Shown: in pieces, positions 1-5,545 of the stretch
Position numbering within the stretch: position 1 is the first letter of the stretch
How the letters are laid out: each line of letters starts with the position of its first letter
DNA from: DAOPZC01 sp035353175
GTDB taxonomy: Bacteria; Verrucomicrobiota; Kiritimatiellia; RFP12; UBA1067
Assembly: GCA_035353175.1 (NCBI GenBank)
Contig: DAOPZC010000142.1
Location: 1 to 5,545 of the forward strand
Length of the DNA stretch: 5,545 bases
Direction: 5' to 3'
Notes under the pieces: generated by a model
What the model was told of the DNA's origin: nothing
The model's database searches: none
Seen by the model: only the letters and a program-made list of their open reading frames with translations
Translations under genes and position numbers: made by a program

Positions 1-12
1 TACTTTAGGTCG

Positions 13-88
13 CCGGACACACGGTTCGGGTCGGCCCGGTAAGCTATTGTAAATCGGGAACAGACTTTGAAATGAACCGCGTGTCCGG
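13..88 (+). promoter_or_regulatory. Candidate antiterminator pairing in the aroF leader
   Basis: Bases 13-26 (CCGGACACACGGTT) are the reverse complement of 75-88 (AACCGCGTGTCCGG) at 13 of 14 positions; only A21 opposite C80 is mismatched. Bases 75-86 are also the left arm of the terminator hairpin at 75-104, so 13-26 and 93-104 compete for the same strand. That is the layout of an antiterminator/terminator switch. Between the arms, 27-38 can form a small CGGG/CCCG hairpin. No promoter is convincing in 1-74, and no coding sequence is supported: + frames stop at 6-8, 40-42 and 50-52. Any regulated transcript must therefore start left of the window. The alternative is the 3' untranslated tail of an upstream gene. 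The pairing is seen in the sequence; the regulatory role is inferred. Confidence 0.4.
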
Positions 89-113
89 CAAGGGACACGC
101 GGTTTTTTTGTTT
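75..113 (+). terminator. Strong rho-independent terminator upstream of aroF
   Basis: A perfect 12-bp stem (75-86 with 93-104) closes a 6-nt loop (GGCAAG, 87-92). It is followed by an uninterrupted T-run to 109 and four more Ts after one G. The stem is GC-rich and the orientation is +. It ends 34 nt before the aroF ATG, which leaves no room for a normal promoter plus leader between them. It therefore either ends an upstream transcription unit with read-through into aroF, or acts as an attenuator of aroF. Confidence 0.9.
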
Positions 114-147
114 TAATCCTATCCCCCTAACCAGAAAGCAAAGCATC

Positions 148-1179
148 ATGATTATCGTACTCAAGCGACACGCCTCAGAGACAGACATCGCCACCGTCAG
201 CGATCTCGTCTGCTCCCTGCGTTACCAACCCCGGATCATCCGCGGCGTCGAACAGACGGTCATCGCCTGCATCGGCGACGAACTCAGCAACCGCTCGCTC
301 GAAGTCCTGAGCAACCTCCCCGCTGTCGAATCGGTTTTCCCGGTCCAGAAAAAGTTCAAGCTGGTCTCGCGCGAATACCACCACTCCGACTCCGTGGTGA
401 ACGTCAAGGGGACGCTCATCGGCGGCGGCAACATACAGGTCATCGCGGGCCCGTGCGCCATCGAAAGCTACGACCAGTTCCGCGCCGCGGTCGTCGACCT
501 CACGGCCTGCGGCGTCACGATCATCCGGGCCATGCCGTTCAAGCCGCGCACCTCGCCCTACGATTTCCAAGGCCTAAAGCTCGACGGGGTCAAAATCATG
601 CGGGACATCAAGACCGAGTTCGATGTTGCCATGATCTCAGAAGTGCCCGGTCCCGCCCAGATCGAGATTTTGCGCGATGTGACCGACATGTTCCAGATCG
701 GCGCGCGCAACGCACAGAACTATGATCTGCTGGAGCACCTCGCCCACGCCGGCAAGCCCGTACTGTTGAAGCGCGGCATGGCCAGCACGGTCGAAGAGTG
801 GCTGACCGCCGCAGAATACCTCGTGGTCAACGGCTGCCCGCAGGTGGTGCTCTGCGAACGCGGGCTGCGCTCGTTCGACAAGGCCACGCGCAACTTGCTC
901 GACATCGGCGCGGTGGCGGTCGCCCGACAGCTCTCGCATCTTCCCGTGATGGTGGATCCCAGTCATGCGGCAGGCGTCAGCAGTCTTGTCCCCGCGCTGG
1001 CACGCGCCGGCCTCGCGGCGGGTGCCGACGGACTCATCGTCGAAGCCCATCCCGATCCGGTCAATGCCTTCAGCGACGCATCGCAGCAACTCGAATCCTC
1101 GAAGTTCGGCGCATTTCTGAAGGATCTCGAGCCCTGGATTGCGCTCGCCCGCGAACAGCGCAAGCGCGAAAACTCCTAA
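148..1179 (+). CDS. aroF: 3-deoxy-7-phosphoheptulonate (DAHP) synthase, type I-beta
   Basis: Cytoplasmic enzyme condensing phosphoenolpyruvate and erythrose 4-phosphate to DAHP, the first step of the shikimate pathway. The 343-aa length matches the Thermotoga maritima-type enzyme. Residues 1-70 form the N-terminal ferredoxin-like/ACT-like regulatory domain, and about 85-340 the catalytic TIM barrel. Visible motifs are IAGPCAIES (99-107), FKPRTSPY (131-138), QIGARNAQNY (183-192), LLKRGM (206-211), CERGLRSFDKATRN (236-249), VDPSHA (269-274) and VEAHP (298-302). Metal ligands by family alignment are C103, H273, E299 and D310. The N-terminal domain suggests feedback inhibition by Phe or Tyr, as in Thermotoga (inference). 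The usual RGGAFKPRTSP reads RAMPFKPRTSP (127-137). The ATG at 148 starts the regulatory domain exactly, but its upstream sequence holds only a weak purine stretch (AGAAAG). pheA follows after 50 nt, probably as a co-transcribed gene. Confidence 0.95.
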   Translation: MIIVLKRHASETDIATVSDLVCSLRYQPRIIRGVEQTVIACIGDELSNRSLEVLSNLPAVESVFPVQKKFKLVSREYHHSDSVVNVKGTLIGGGNIQVIAGPCAIESYDQFRAAVVDLTACGVTIIRAMPFKPRTSPYDFQGLKLDGVKIMRDIKTEFDVAMISEVPGPAQIEILRDVTDMFQIGARNAQNYDLLEHLAHAGKPVLLKRGMASTVEEWLTAAEYLVVNGCPQVVLCERGLRSFDKATRNLLDIGAVAVARQLSHLPVMVDPSHAAGVSSLVPALARAGLAAGADGLIVEAHPDPVNAFSDASQQLESSKFGAFLKDLEPWIALAREQRKRENS

Positions 1180-1189
1180 ACAGCACGTC

Positions 1190-1211
1190 CGGGCATGGCG
1201 CGCCATGCCCG
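1190..1211. repeat. Perfect 22-nt palindrome between aroF and pheA
   Basis: Bases 1190-1211 are perfectly self-complementary around the 1200/1201 axis (left half CGGGCATGGCG). As RNA this gives a 9-bp stem with a CGCG tetraloop. No T-run follows, so it is not an intrinsic terminator. It lies 10 nt after the aroF stop and 18 nt before the pheA start. It could be an mRNA processing or stability hairpin, a pausing site, or a DNA operator; the sequence does not decide among these. Confidence 0.8.
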
Positions 1212-1229
1212 CCTCAATCAGAGAAAATT

Positions 1230-2072
1230 ATGAACGCCATCCTTTATCTCGGGCCCGAAGGCACGCATTCGCACGAGGCCGCCCTGCACCACTTCGGCGA
1301 CGGGGCGAAGCTGATCCCCTGTCTCTCGCATTTCGACGTGTTCGACCGCCTTTGCGCTCCGCGCAGCCGGCCCCGTCCGCTGGCCATCGTGCCCGTGGAG
1401 AACTCCAGCGAAGGGCCTGTCACGCAGACTCTCGACCAGCTTTCCTCCCATCCGGGAGTCTCGATCATCGAGAGCTTTTCCATTCCGGTCCGACACCATC
1501 TCCTGGTGCGGAAAGGCGTGAAATCGACCGCCGAAATTCAACGCGTGTATAGCCATCCACAAGCGCTGGGACAGTGCCGGGCGACGTTGCGGGCCTTGTT
1601 GCCACAGGCCGAGTCGCTGCCCGAATCGAGCACGGCCGCGGCCGCGCGCCGTGCCGCGTCGGAACCCGGCAGCGCGGCACTGGCCTCGACCGCAGCCGCC
1701 CGCATCAACAATCTCGCGATTCTGAAAAAGGACCTGCAGGACAACGACGAAAACATCACCCGCTTCTTCATCGTGACCGCCAGCCGGAGGCACGTGCCCC
1801 CCGCCACACAGCCGCACGGTTACCGGTCGCTCATCTATCTGGTGATCGGCAACCACCCCGGCGCGCTGCTGCATGCGCTCGCCCCGTTCGACGCGTCCGG
1901 CGTGAACCTGACCTTCATCCAAAGTCGCCCTCTGCCGGGACGTTCATGGGAATACGGGTTCTTCATTGAAGCCGCGACCGACTGGAAAGCGCAGGCCGCA
2001 GAAGCGGCCTGGCGCCTGGTTCTCGCCCTTTCGGAATCCGGCCGCAAACTCGGGACCTATCCCGTCATGTGA
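1230..2072 (+). CDS. pheA: Prephenate dehydratase with C-terminal ACT domain
   Basis: Converts prephenate to phenylpyruvate (with loss of water and CO2), the committed step to phenylalanine. The protein has 280 aa, the usual size of a monofunctional enzyme; there is no N-terminal chorismate mutase domain. The catalytic part spans about 3-185: YLGPEGTHS (6-14), VENSSEG (56-62), YSHPQALGQC (107-116, with the conserved Ser108 and Gln115) and DNDENITRFF (171-180, with the catalytic TRF motif at 177-179). The ACT domain (about 200-280) has the Phe-binding region as GALL (211-214) and QSRP (231-234), close to the classical GALV and ESRP, so feedback inhibition by Phe is likely. The ATG at 1230 is chosen because GPEGT begins seven residues later, as in homologues; the longer open frame to 798 overlaps aroF. 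Upstream AGAGAAA is a poor ribosome binding site. The chorismate mutase that supplies its substrate is the next gene. Confidence 0.95.
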   Translation: MNAILYLGPEGTHSHEAALHHFGDGAKLIPCLSHFDVFDRLCAPRSRPRPLAIVPVENSSEGPVTQTLDQLSSHPGVSIIESFSIPVRHHLLVRKGVKSTAEIQRVYSHPQALGQCRATLRALLPQAESLPESSTAAAARRAASEPGSAALASTAAARINNLAILKKDLQDNDENITRFFIVTASRRHVPPATQPHGYRSLIYLVIGNHPGALLHALAPFDASGVNLTFIQSRPLPGRSWEYGFFIEAATDWKAQAAEAAWRLVLALSESGRKLGTYPVM

Positions 2073-2107
2073 AACCGAAACAATGGAATAGTGAATTCCG
2101 GAAATAT

Positions 2108-2116
2108 TGCTATAAT
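2108..2116 (+). promoter_or_regulatory. Extended -10 promoter ahead of chorismate mutase
   Basis: TGC followed by TATAAT (2111-2116) is a consensus extended -10 element in the 123-nt gap after pheA. No good -35 box lies 16-18 nt upstream, which is typical for extended -10 promoters. The predicted start is near 2123, inside a run of six Ts (2121-2126), giving a leader of about 70 nt before the ATG at 2196. This would let the mutase, and perhaps cysK and mtaB, be transcribed independently of aroF-pheA. Confidence 0.65.
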
Positions 2117-2195
2117 GGGCTTTTTTCACCAGCAGGTGTTTTCCGATCCCATCAGTTCCTTCCCAATTCCAGCACGACAGTCTTCTTTTCCAAAA

Positions 2196-2777
2196 ATGAA
2201 CAAACTCGCGCAGCTTCGCAACATCATCGCATCTCTGGACGAAACGCTCGTCAAAGCTTTCTGCGGACGCGCCGTCTTCAAAGTCAACGCGGAACTCTAC
2301 AACGAGCTCAAACGGCCGCTGTCGATCGCGGAGACCGCGACGCTTTTTGGCACCGCATCCACCATCGCGGGGCGCGCCCATATCATGCGACCTTTGTACG
2401 TCAACACGCTTCTTCCGGTCCTGTGCGAACCGGGCTCTGACGAGGACCGCCGCAAGTGCATCGCGGCCGATTCCAACTGCATGAACGCGCTCGTGCAGCG
2501 GCTCAACCTCTCCGTGCACGTCGCCGCGCTCAAGCTCGAGGAGATCCCGGAAGCGCTCCGAATACCGCTTCAGAACCGCGACGCCGCGCAGATGGAAGAG
2601 GCGATCACCAACCACACCGTCGAGGCCGAGGTGATCGCACGCATCCTGGACATGTCGCATGAGCAGCACGCGTCCGGCGCGCTGCCGCAAAGAATCGCGC
2701 GCCTTTACGAAGCTTGGATCATCCCGATTTCACGTAAAATCCAAGTCCATGATCTGCTGGCGAAGCACCGTTACTAA
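2196..2777 (+). CDS. Stand-alone chorismate mutase, AroQ-beta (eukaryote-like) class
   Basis: Predicted to convert chorismate to prephenate, the substrate of PheA encoded just upstream. The 193-aa, mainly alpha-helical protein aligns from memory with yeast Aro7p along much of its length. LAQLRN (4-9) matches the start of helix 1. YVNTLLPVL (68-76) matches YIEKIIPLI. Residues 99-114 match the helix with R157 and K168, EEAITNHTVE (134-143) matches KNITNSAVE, and LYEAWIIPISRKIQVHDLL (170-188) matches the C-terminal helix. Active-site equivalents are R8 (yeast R16), R102 (R157), K113 (K168), N139 (N194) and E143 (E198), with S179 for T242 and Q183 for E246. It is about 60 residues shorter than yeast; the effector-binding segment is missing. 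The ATG at 2196 is chosen because helix 1 starts there; the in-frame GTG at 2091 lies upstream of the promoter. The upstream sequence is pyrimidine-rich without a Shine-Dalgarno. cysK begins 83 nt downstream. Confidence 0.82.
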   Translation: MNKLAQLRNIIASLDETLVKAFCGRAVFKVNAELYNELKRPLSIAETATLFGTASTIAGRAHIMRPLYVNTLLPVLCEPGSDEDRRKCIAADSNCMNALVQRLNLSVHVAALKLEEIPEALRIPLQNRDAAQMEEAITNHTVEAEVIARILDMSHEQHASGALPQRIARLYEAWIIPISRKIQVHDLLAKHRY

Positions 2778-2808
2778 GCGCTCCCGTCGCCACCGCACGG
2801 GAATAGAC

Positions 2809-2837
2809 TTTCGGAACCTCAGGCAATCGGGTATTCT
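2809..2837 (+). promoter_or_regulatory. Weak candidate promoter for cysK
   Basis: TTTCGG (2809-2814) and TATTCT (2832-2837) are 17 nt apart in the 83-nt gap before cysK. The -35 match is poor and the -10 moderate, so this is only a possibility; read-through from the promoter at 2108-2116 would also serve. There is no terminator between the chorismate mutase gene and cysK: a 6-bp hairpin at 2782-2802 has no T-run. Confidence 0.2.
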
Positions 2838-2860
2838 TTAAAAAAAGGCAAGGTTTTCCA

Positions 2861-3802
<942 letters not shown>

Positions 3803-3824
3803 ACGGTCGCCGGACTCTGACGCC

Positions 3825-5108
3825 ATGACCGTCGCTTTCAAAACTTTCGGCTGCCGCCTAAACCGCGCCGAGACCGCGCAGTTCGAAGGCGCGCTGGTCG
3901 CGGCCGGTTTTCAGCGGGTAGCCTTTGGCCAGCGGGCCGACATCGTGGTCATCCACACGTGCGCCGTGACTCAAGCGGCTGAGAACGAGTGTCTGAAACT
4001 GATCCGTTCGCTGCGCAAAAAAGAGCCGGCAACGGTTCTGGTCGTCACGGGCTGTGCCGCCGAGTCGGTTCCGCCCGAAGCCTTGCAGCCGTTGGGGATC
4101 GATCTCGTCGTCAGCCGTGAAAAAAAGGACGACCTGGCCTGCATTTTGATGCGCCACCTCGGCATGGTGCAGTCCACCACCCACCCCGTCCCTTTGCGCA
4201 CGACGAAGCGGGCGTCGCTGAAAATTCAAGACGGATGCGATTTCTTCTGCTCTTATTGCATCGTACCTCACACGCGCGGACGCCCCCGGAGCCGTCCGTT
4301 CGAAGAATGCCTCCGCGAGGCACGCGCTTTCATCGACGCGGGATTTCAAGAACTCGTCGTTACGGGCTGCAACATCGCCTGCTATGCGGACGGCGCACGC
4401 GGTCTTGTTGACTTGCTGGCGGCACTCGCGACGTTACCCGGACTGGGGCGCCTGCGTCTCGGCTCCATCGAACCCGGCACCGTCGAAAGAAAAGTGGCGC
4501 GACTGATGGCCGATTCGGAAACGATCTGCAAGTTCCTGCACCTGCCCATCCAGAGCGGGGATGACGGGATACTGACACGCATGAAACGGCGTTACACCGC
4601 CGAGCAGATCGTCCAGACGCTGGACGAGACGGTCCGGCTCATGCCGCAGGTCGGCTTGGGGGCCGACATCATCACGGGATTCCCTGGCGAGACGCTTCAG
4701 GCATTTGAGCACACGCGTTCACTGCTGTCCGCCTTCCCTTTCAGCAACCTGCATGTTTTCCCCTATAGTGAACGTCCCGGAACCCCCGCCGCGACATTTC
4801 CCGGGGCCGTTCCCGAGACGGAGCGCAAACGGCGCGCGGCCGTGCTAAACCGGATGAAAACGGGCAAACGGATCGCTTTCGCAACACAATTTGTGGGACA
4901 AAAAGTCGACGTGCTGATCGAACGCTTTGCGAGCAACGGCGAGGCCCACGGCTGGACCAGCGAATATGTCGATTGCCGCATCAGCGGACTCGATCCGTCA
5001 GCCGTCGCCACGCTCGTTTCCTGCGTGCCCCACGCCACAGAGGGCGATCAACTTCTGGCGCGCAAAGCGCTGCCGCCGGTCGACACGGATGCCGTTCAAA
5101 ACAGATAA
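3825..5108 (+). CDS. mtaB: tRNA (N6-L-threonylcarbamoyladenosine(37)-C2)-methylthiotransferase, radical SAM
   Basis: Predicted to add a methylthio group to t6A at position 37 of ANN-decoding tRNAs, giving ms2t6A. The protein has 427 aa in the family order. The N-terminal MTTase domain (1-110) has the auxiliary-cluster cysteines C10, C46 and C77. The radical SAM domain (about 128-350) has CDFFCSYC (138-145; C138, C142, C145) for the SAM-binding [4Fe-4S] cluster. A C-terminal TRAM-like RNA-binding region follows from about 365. TFGCRLNRAE (7-16), RLGSIEPG, GADIITGFPGET and FPYSERPGTPAA are typical of MtaB; MiaB instead has a GCQMN motif and RFTSSHP. The ATG at 3825 is chosen because the TFGC motif follows within six residues; the longer open frame to 3462 overlaps cysK in another frame. 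No Shine-Dalgarno is present, so translation may be coupled to cysK. No terminator is seen after the stop. Confidence 0.92.
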   Translation: MTVAFKTFGCRLNRAETAQFEGALVAAGFQRVAFGQRADIVVIHTCAVTQAAENECLKLIRSLRKKEPATVLVVTGCAAESVPPEALQPLGIDLVVSREKKDDLACILMRHLGMVQSTTHPVPLRTTKRASLKIQDGCDFFCSYCIVPHTRGRPRSRPFEECLREARAFIDAGFQELVVTGCNIACYADGARGLVDLLAALATLPGLGRLRLGSIEPGTVERKVARLMADSETICKFLHLPIQSGDDGILTRMKRRYTAEQIVQTLDETVRLMPQVGLGADIITGFPGETLQAFEHTRSLLSAFPFSNLHVFPYSERPGTPAATFPGAVPETERKRRAAVLNRMKTGKRIAFATQFVGQKVDVLIERFASNGEAHGWTSEYVDCRISGLDPSAVATLVSCVPHATEGDQLLARKALPPVDTDAVQNR

Positions 5109-5132
5109 ATGCCGAAAGGCGTAAGCTGGATC

Positions 5133-5161
5133 TTGCGGTCAAAGTCACGATCCGGTATGAT
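5133..5161 (+). promoter_or_regulatory. Sigma-70-type promoter of the tRNA-Leu gene
   Basis: TTGCGG (5133-5138) and TATGAT (5156-5161) are separated by 17 nt, a good match to the housekeeping consensus. The predicted start, around 5168, leaves a 5' leader of about 8 nt before the mature tRNA. The gene can thus be transcribed independently of mtaB. Confidence 0.6.
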
Positions 5162-5175
5162 ATTTCTTCATTTTG

Positions 5176-5265
5176 GCCAGAGTGGTGAAATGGCAGACAC
5201 AGCGGACTTAAAATCCGCAACGGGGTTAAACTCGTGTGGGGGTTCGAGTCCCCCCTCTGGCACCA
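5176..5265 (+). tRNA. tRNA-Leu (anticodon UAA)
   Basis: A complete class II tRNA of 90 nt, including the encoded CCA. The acceptor stem GCCAGAG (5176-5182) pairs perfectly with CTCTGGC (5255-5261), followed by discriminator A5262 and CCA (5263-5265). The anticodon stem GCGGA/TCCGC (5202-5206, 5214-5218) encloses loop CTTAAAA with anticodon TAA at 5209-5211. The long variable arm (5219-5237) forms a 4-bp stem (5221-5224 with 5231-5234). The T arm is GGGGG-TTCGAGT-CCCCC (5238-5254). The long variable arm, discriminator A and UAA anticodon identify it as leucine (codons UUA/UUG). A36 and A37 make it a substrate type for i6A/ms2i6A (MiaA/MiaB) rather than for the neighbouring MtaB. Confidence 0.97.
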
Positions 5266-5270
5266 GGAAG

Positions 5271-5303
5271 AACGGGCACCGGCGGGCGCGCCGGCGCCCG
5301 TTT
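5271..5303 (+). terminator. Terminator-like hairpin after tRNA-Leu
   Basis: Bases 5271-5284 pair with 5289-5302 at 13 of 14 positions (only A5278 opposite C5295 fails) around a GGCG loop. It begins 5 nt after the tRNA CCA. The T-run is only three long, so termination is likely but less certain than for the other two terminators. From 5304 to 5336 there is only very GC-rich, low-complexity sequence (mostly GCG/CGC) without a supported feature. Confidence 0.6.
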
Positions 5304-5336
5304 CCGCTTCAGGGCGCGGGCCGCGGCGCGGCGCGC

Positions 5337-5377
5337 AAAAAAGAAGGGGGCCGGAGACCTCGCGGTCTCCGGCCCCC
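5337..5377 (-). terminator. Intrinsic terminator of the rRNA operon
   Basis: Read on the - strand, a perfect 14-bp GC-rich stem (5377-5364 with 5359-5346) closes a GCGA tetraloop of the stable GNRA type. It is followed by TTCTTTTTT (5345-5337). It starts about 10 nt after the 3' end of 5S rRNA and faces the tRNA-Leu terminator, so the two units converge. Confidence 0.92.
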
Positions 5378-5386
5378 AGAAATAAA

Positions 5387-5503
5387 ACCCGGCGGCGTCC
5401 TACTCTCCCACAGGCGCGTCCTGCAGTACCCTCGGCGATGGGGCCCTTCACTTCCGTGTTCGGAATGGGAACGGGTGTTGCCTCCCCTCTATGGCCGCCG
5501 GGA
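5387..5503 (-). rRNA. rrf: 5S ribosomal RNA
   Basis: On the - strand this has the closing helix CCCGGCGGC (5502-5494) pairing with GCCGCCGGG (5396-5388). It also has the highly conserved bacterial 5S core CCCATTCCGAACACGGAAGT, AGGGTACTGC and GGGAGAGTAGG near the 3' end. The length of about 115-117 nt is normal. Ends are set from helix I and may be off by a nucleotide or two. It should be the last gene of a 16S-23S-5S operon lying to the right of the window and transcribed leftward. Confidence 0.95.
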
Positions 5504-5545
5504 AAACCCGGCTCCGGGCGAACCCGGAAAAAAGCCAACGCACAG
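5504..5545 (-). other. 23S-5S intergenic spacer (partial)
   Basis: This stretch lies upstream of 5S on the - strand. A 5-bp hairpin (5514-5518 with 5523-5527, reading CCGGG-TTCG-CCCGG on the - strand) and a short T-rich segment are visible. This is consistent with a processing spacer between 23S and 5S rRNA. The 23S end itself is not recognisable within the window. Confidence 0.6.

Noticed and set aside
72..116. Short open frame MNRVSGKGHAVFLF ending just before aroF, with Phe codons, resembling an attenuator leader peptide.
   Set aside because: The Phe codons are simply the T-run of the terminator and lie after the hairpin, where a stalled ribosome could not favour an antiterminator. No ribosome binding site precedes it.
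1195..1233. A 12-codon frame starting inside the palindrome and overlapping the pheA start as ATGA, suggesting translational coupling.
   Set aside because: No ribosome binding site, the start is buried in a stable hairpin, and the overlap could be chance.
1218..1922. Long antisense open frame opposite pheA (234 codons).
   Set aside because: A by-product of GC-rich codon use; composition is Arg/Gly-rich and matches no family, while the + strand gene has clear motifs.
2051..2064. Small hairpin CGGGA-CCTA-TCCCG at the end of pheA as a terminator.
   Set aside because: Only 5 bp, inside the coding sequence, and no T-run follows directly.
2091..2195. N-terminal extension of the chorismate mutase from a GTG at 2091.
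   Set aside because: It would place the start upstream of the consensus extended -10 promoter, adds 35 residues without family similarity, and the first helix begins at the ATG at 2196.
1944..2690. Long antisense open frame opposite the chorismate mutase gene (248 codons).
   Set aside because: It spans the end of pheA, a promoter and most of the chorismate mutase gene with no recognisable domain. It was considered because it could have displaced the + strand call, but the + strand protein keeps the mutase active-site residues.
2714..2740. TTGGAT and TAAAAT near the end of the chorismate mutase gene as a cysK promoter.
   Set aside because: The spacing is 15 nt, shorter than the usual 16-18, and both boxes lie within the coding sequence, so the match is likely chance.
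4981..5538. Antisense open frame of 185 codons containing the phrase WCQRGDSNPHTS.
   Set aside because: This is the well-known false translation of the reverse strand of a tRNA-Leu gene; the frame also runs through 5S rRNA and terminators.

Overview
The window is about 60% GC bacterial chromosome. It holds five protein genes on the + strand, then a tRNA gene on the + strand, and then the 3' end of a ribosomal RNA operon entering from the right on the - strand. No mobile element, CRISPR array or phage signature is visible. The tRNA has an encoded CCA end and the 5S rRNA has the bacterial consensus, so the host is a bacterium. Its phylum cannot be fixed from this window. GC-rich genes, few Shine-Dalgarno sequences and a chorismate mutase of the eukaryote-like AroQ-beta fold would fit a PVC-group lineage (Verrucomicrobiota, Kiritimatiellota or Lentisphaerota), but that is a guess.

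Layout: 1-147 is a leader or intergenic stretch with a strong intrinsic terminator and, upstream of it, a segment that can pair with the terminator's left arm. This looks like an attenuator just ahead of aroF. 148-2072 carries aroF (DAHP synthase, first step of the shikimate pathway) and pheA (prephenate dehydratase), separated by a perfect 22-nt palindrome. A strong extended -10 promoter at 2108-2116 precedes a stand-alone chorismate mutase (2196-2777). cysK (2861-3802, cysteine synthase) and mtaB (3825-5108, tRNA methylthiotransferase) follow with short gaps. 5133-5265 is a tRNA-Leu(UAA) gene with its own promoter. 5271-5377 holds two converging terminators, one for the tRNA and one for the rRNA operon. 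5387-5503 is 5S rRNA on the - strand, and the window ends in the 23S-5S spacer.

How the genes work together: aroF makes DAHP. After the remaining shikimate steps (encoded elsewhere) the chorismate mutase makes prephenate, and PheA converts it to phenylpyruvate, the precursor of phenylalanine. Chorismate mutase and prephenate dehydratase are fused in many bacteria but are separate here. cysK and mtaB are housekeeping genes with no direct pathway link to the aromatic genes.

The most interesting points are the eukaryote-type chorismate mutase with its active-site residues in place but its allosteric region apparently missing, and the putative terminator/antiterminator leader in front of DAHP synthase.
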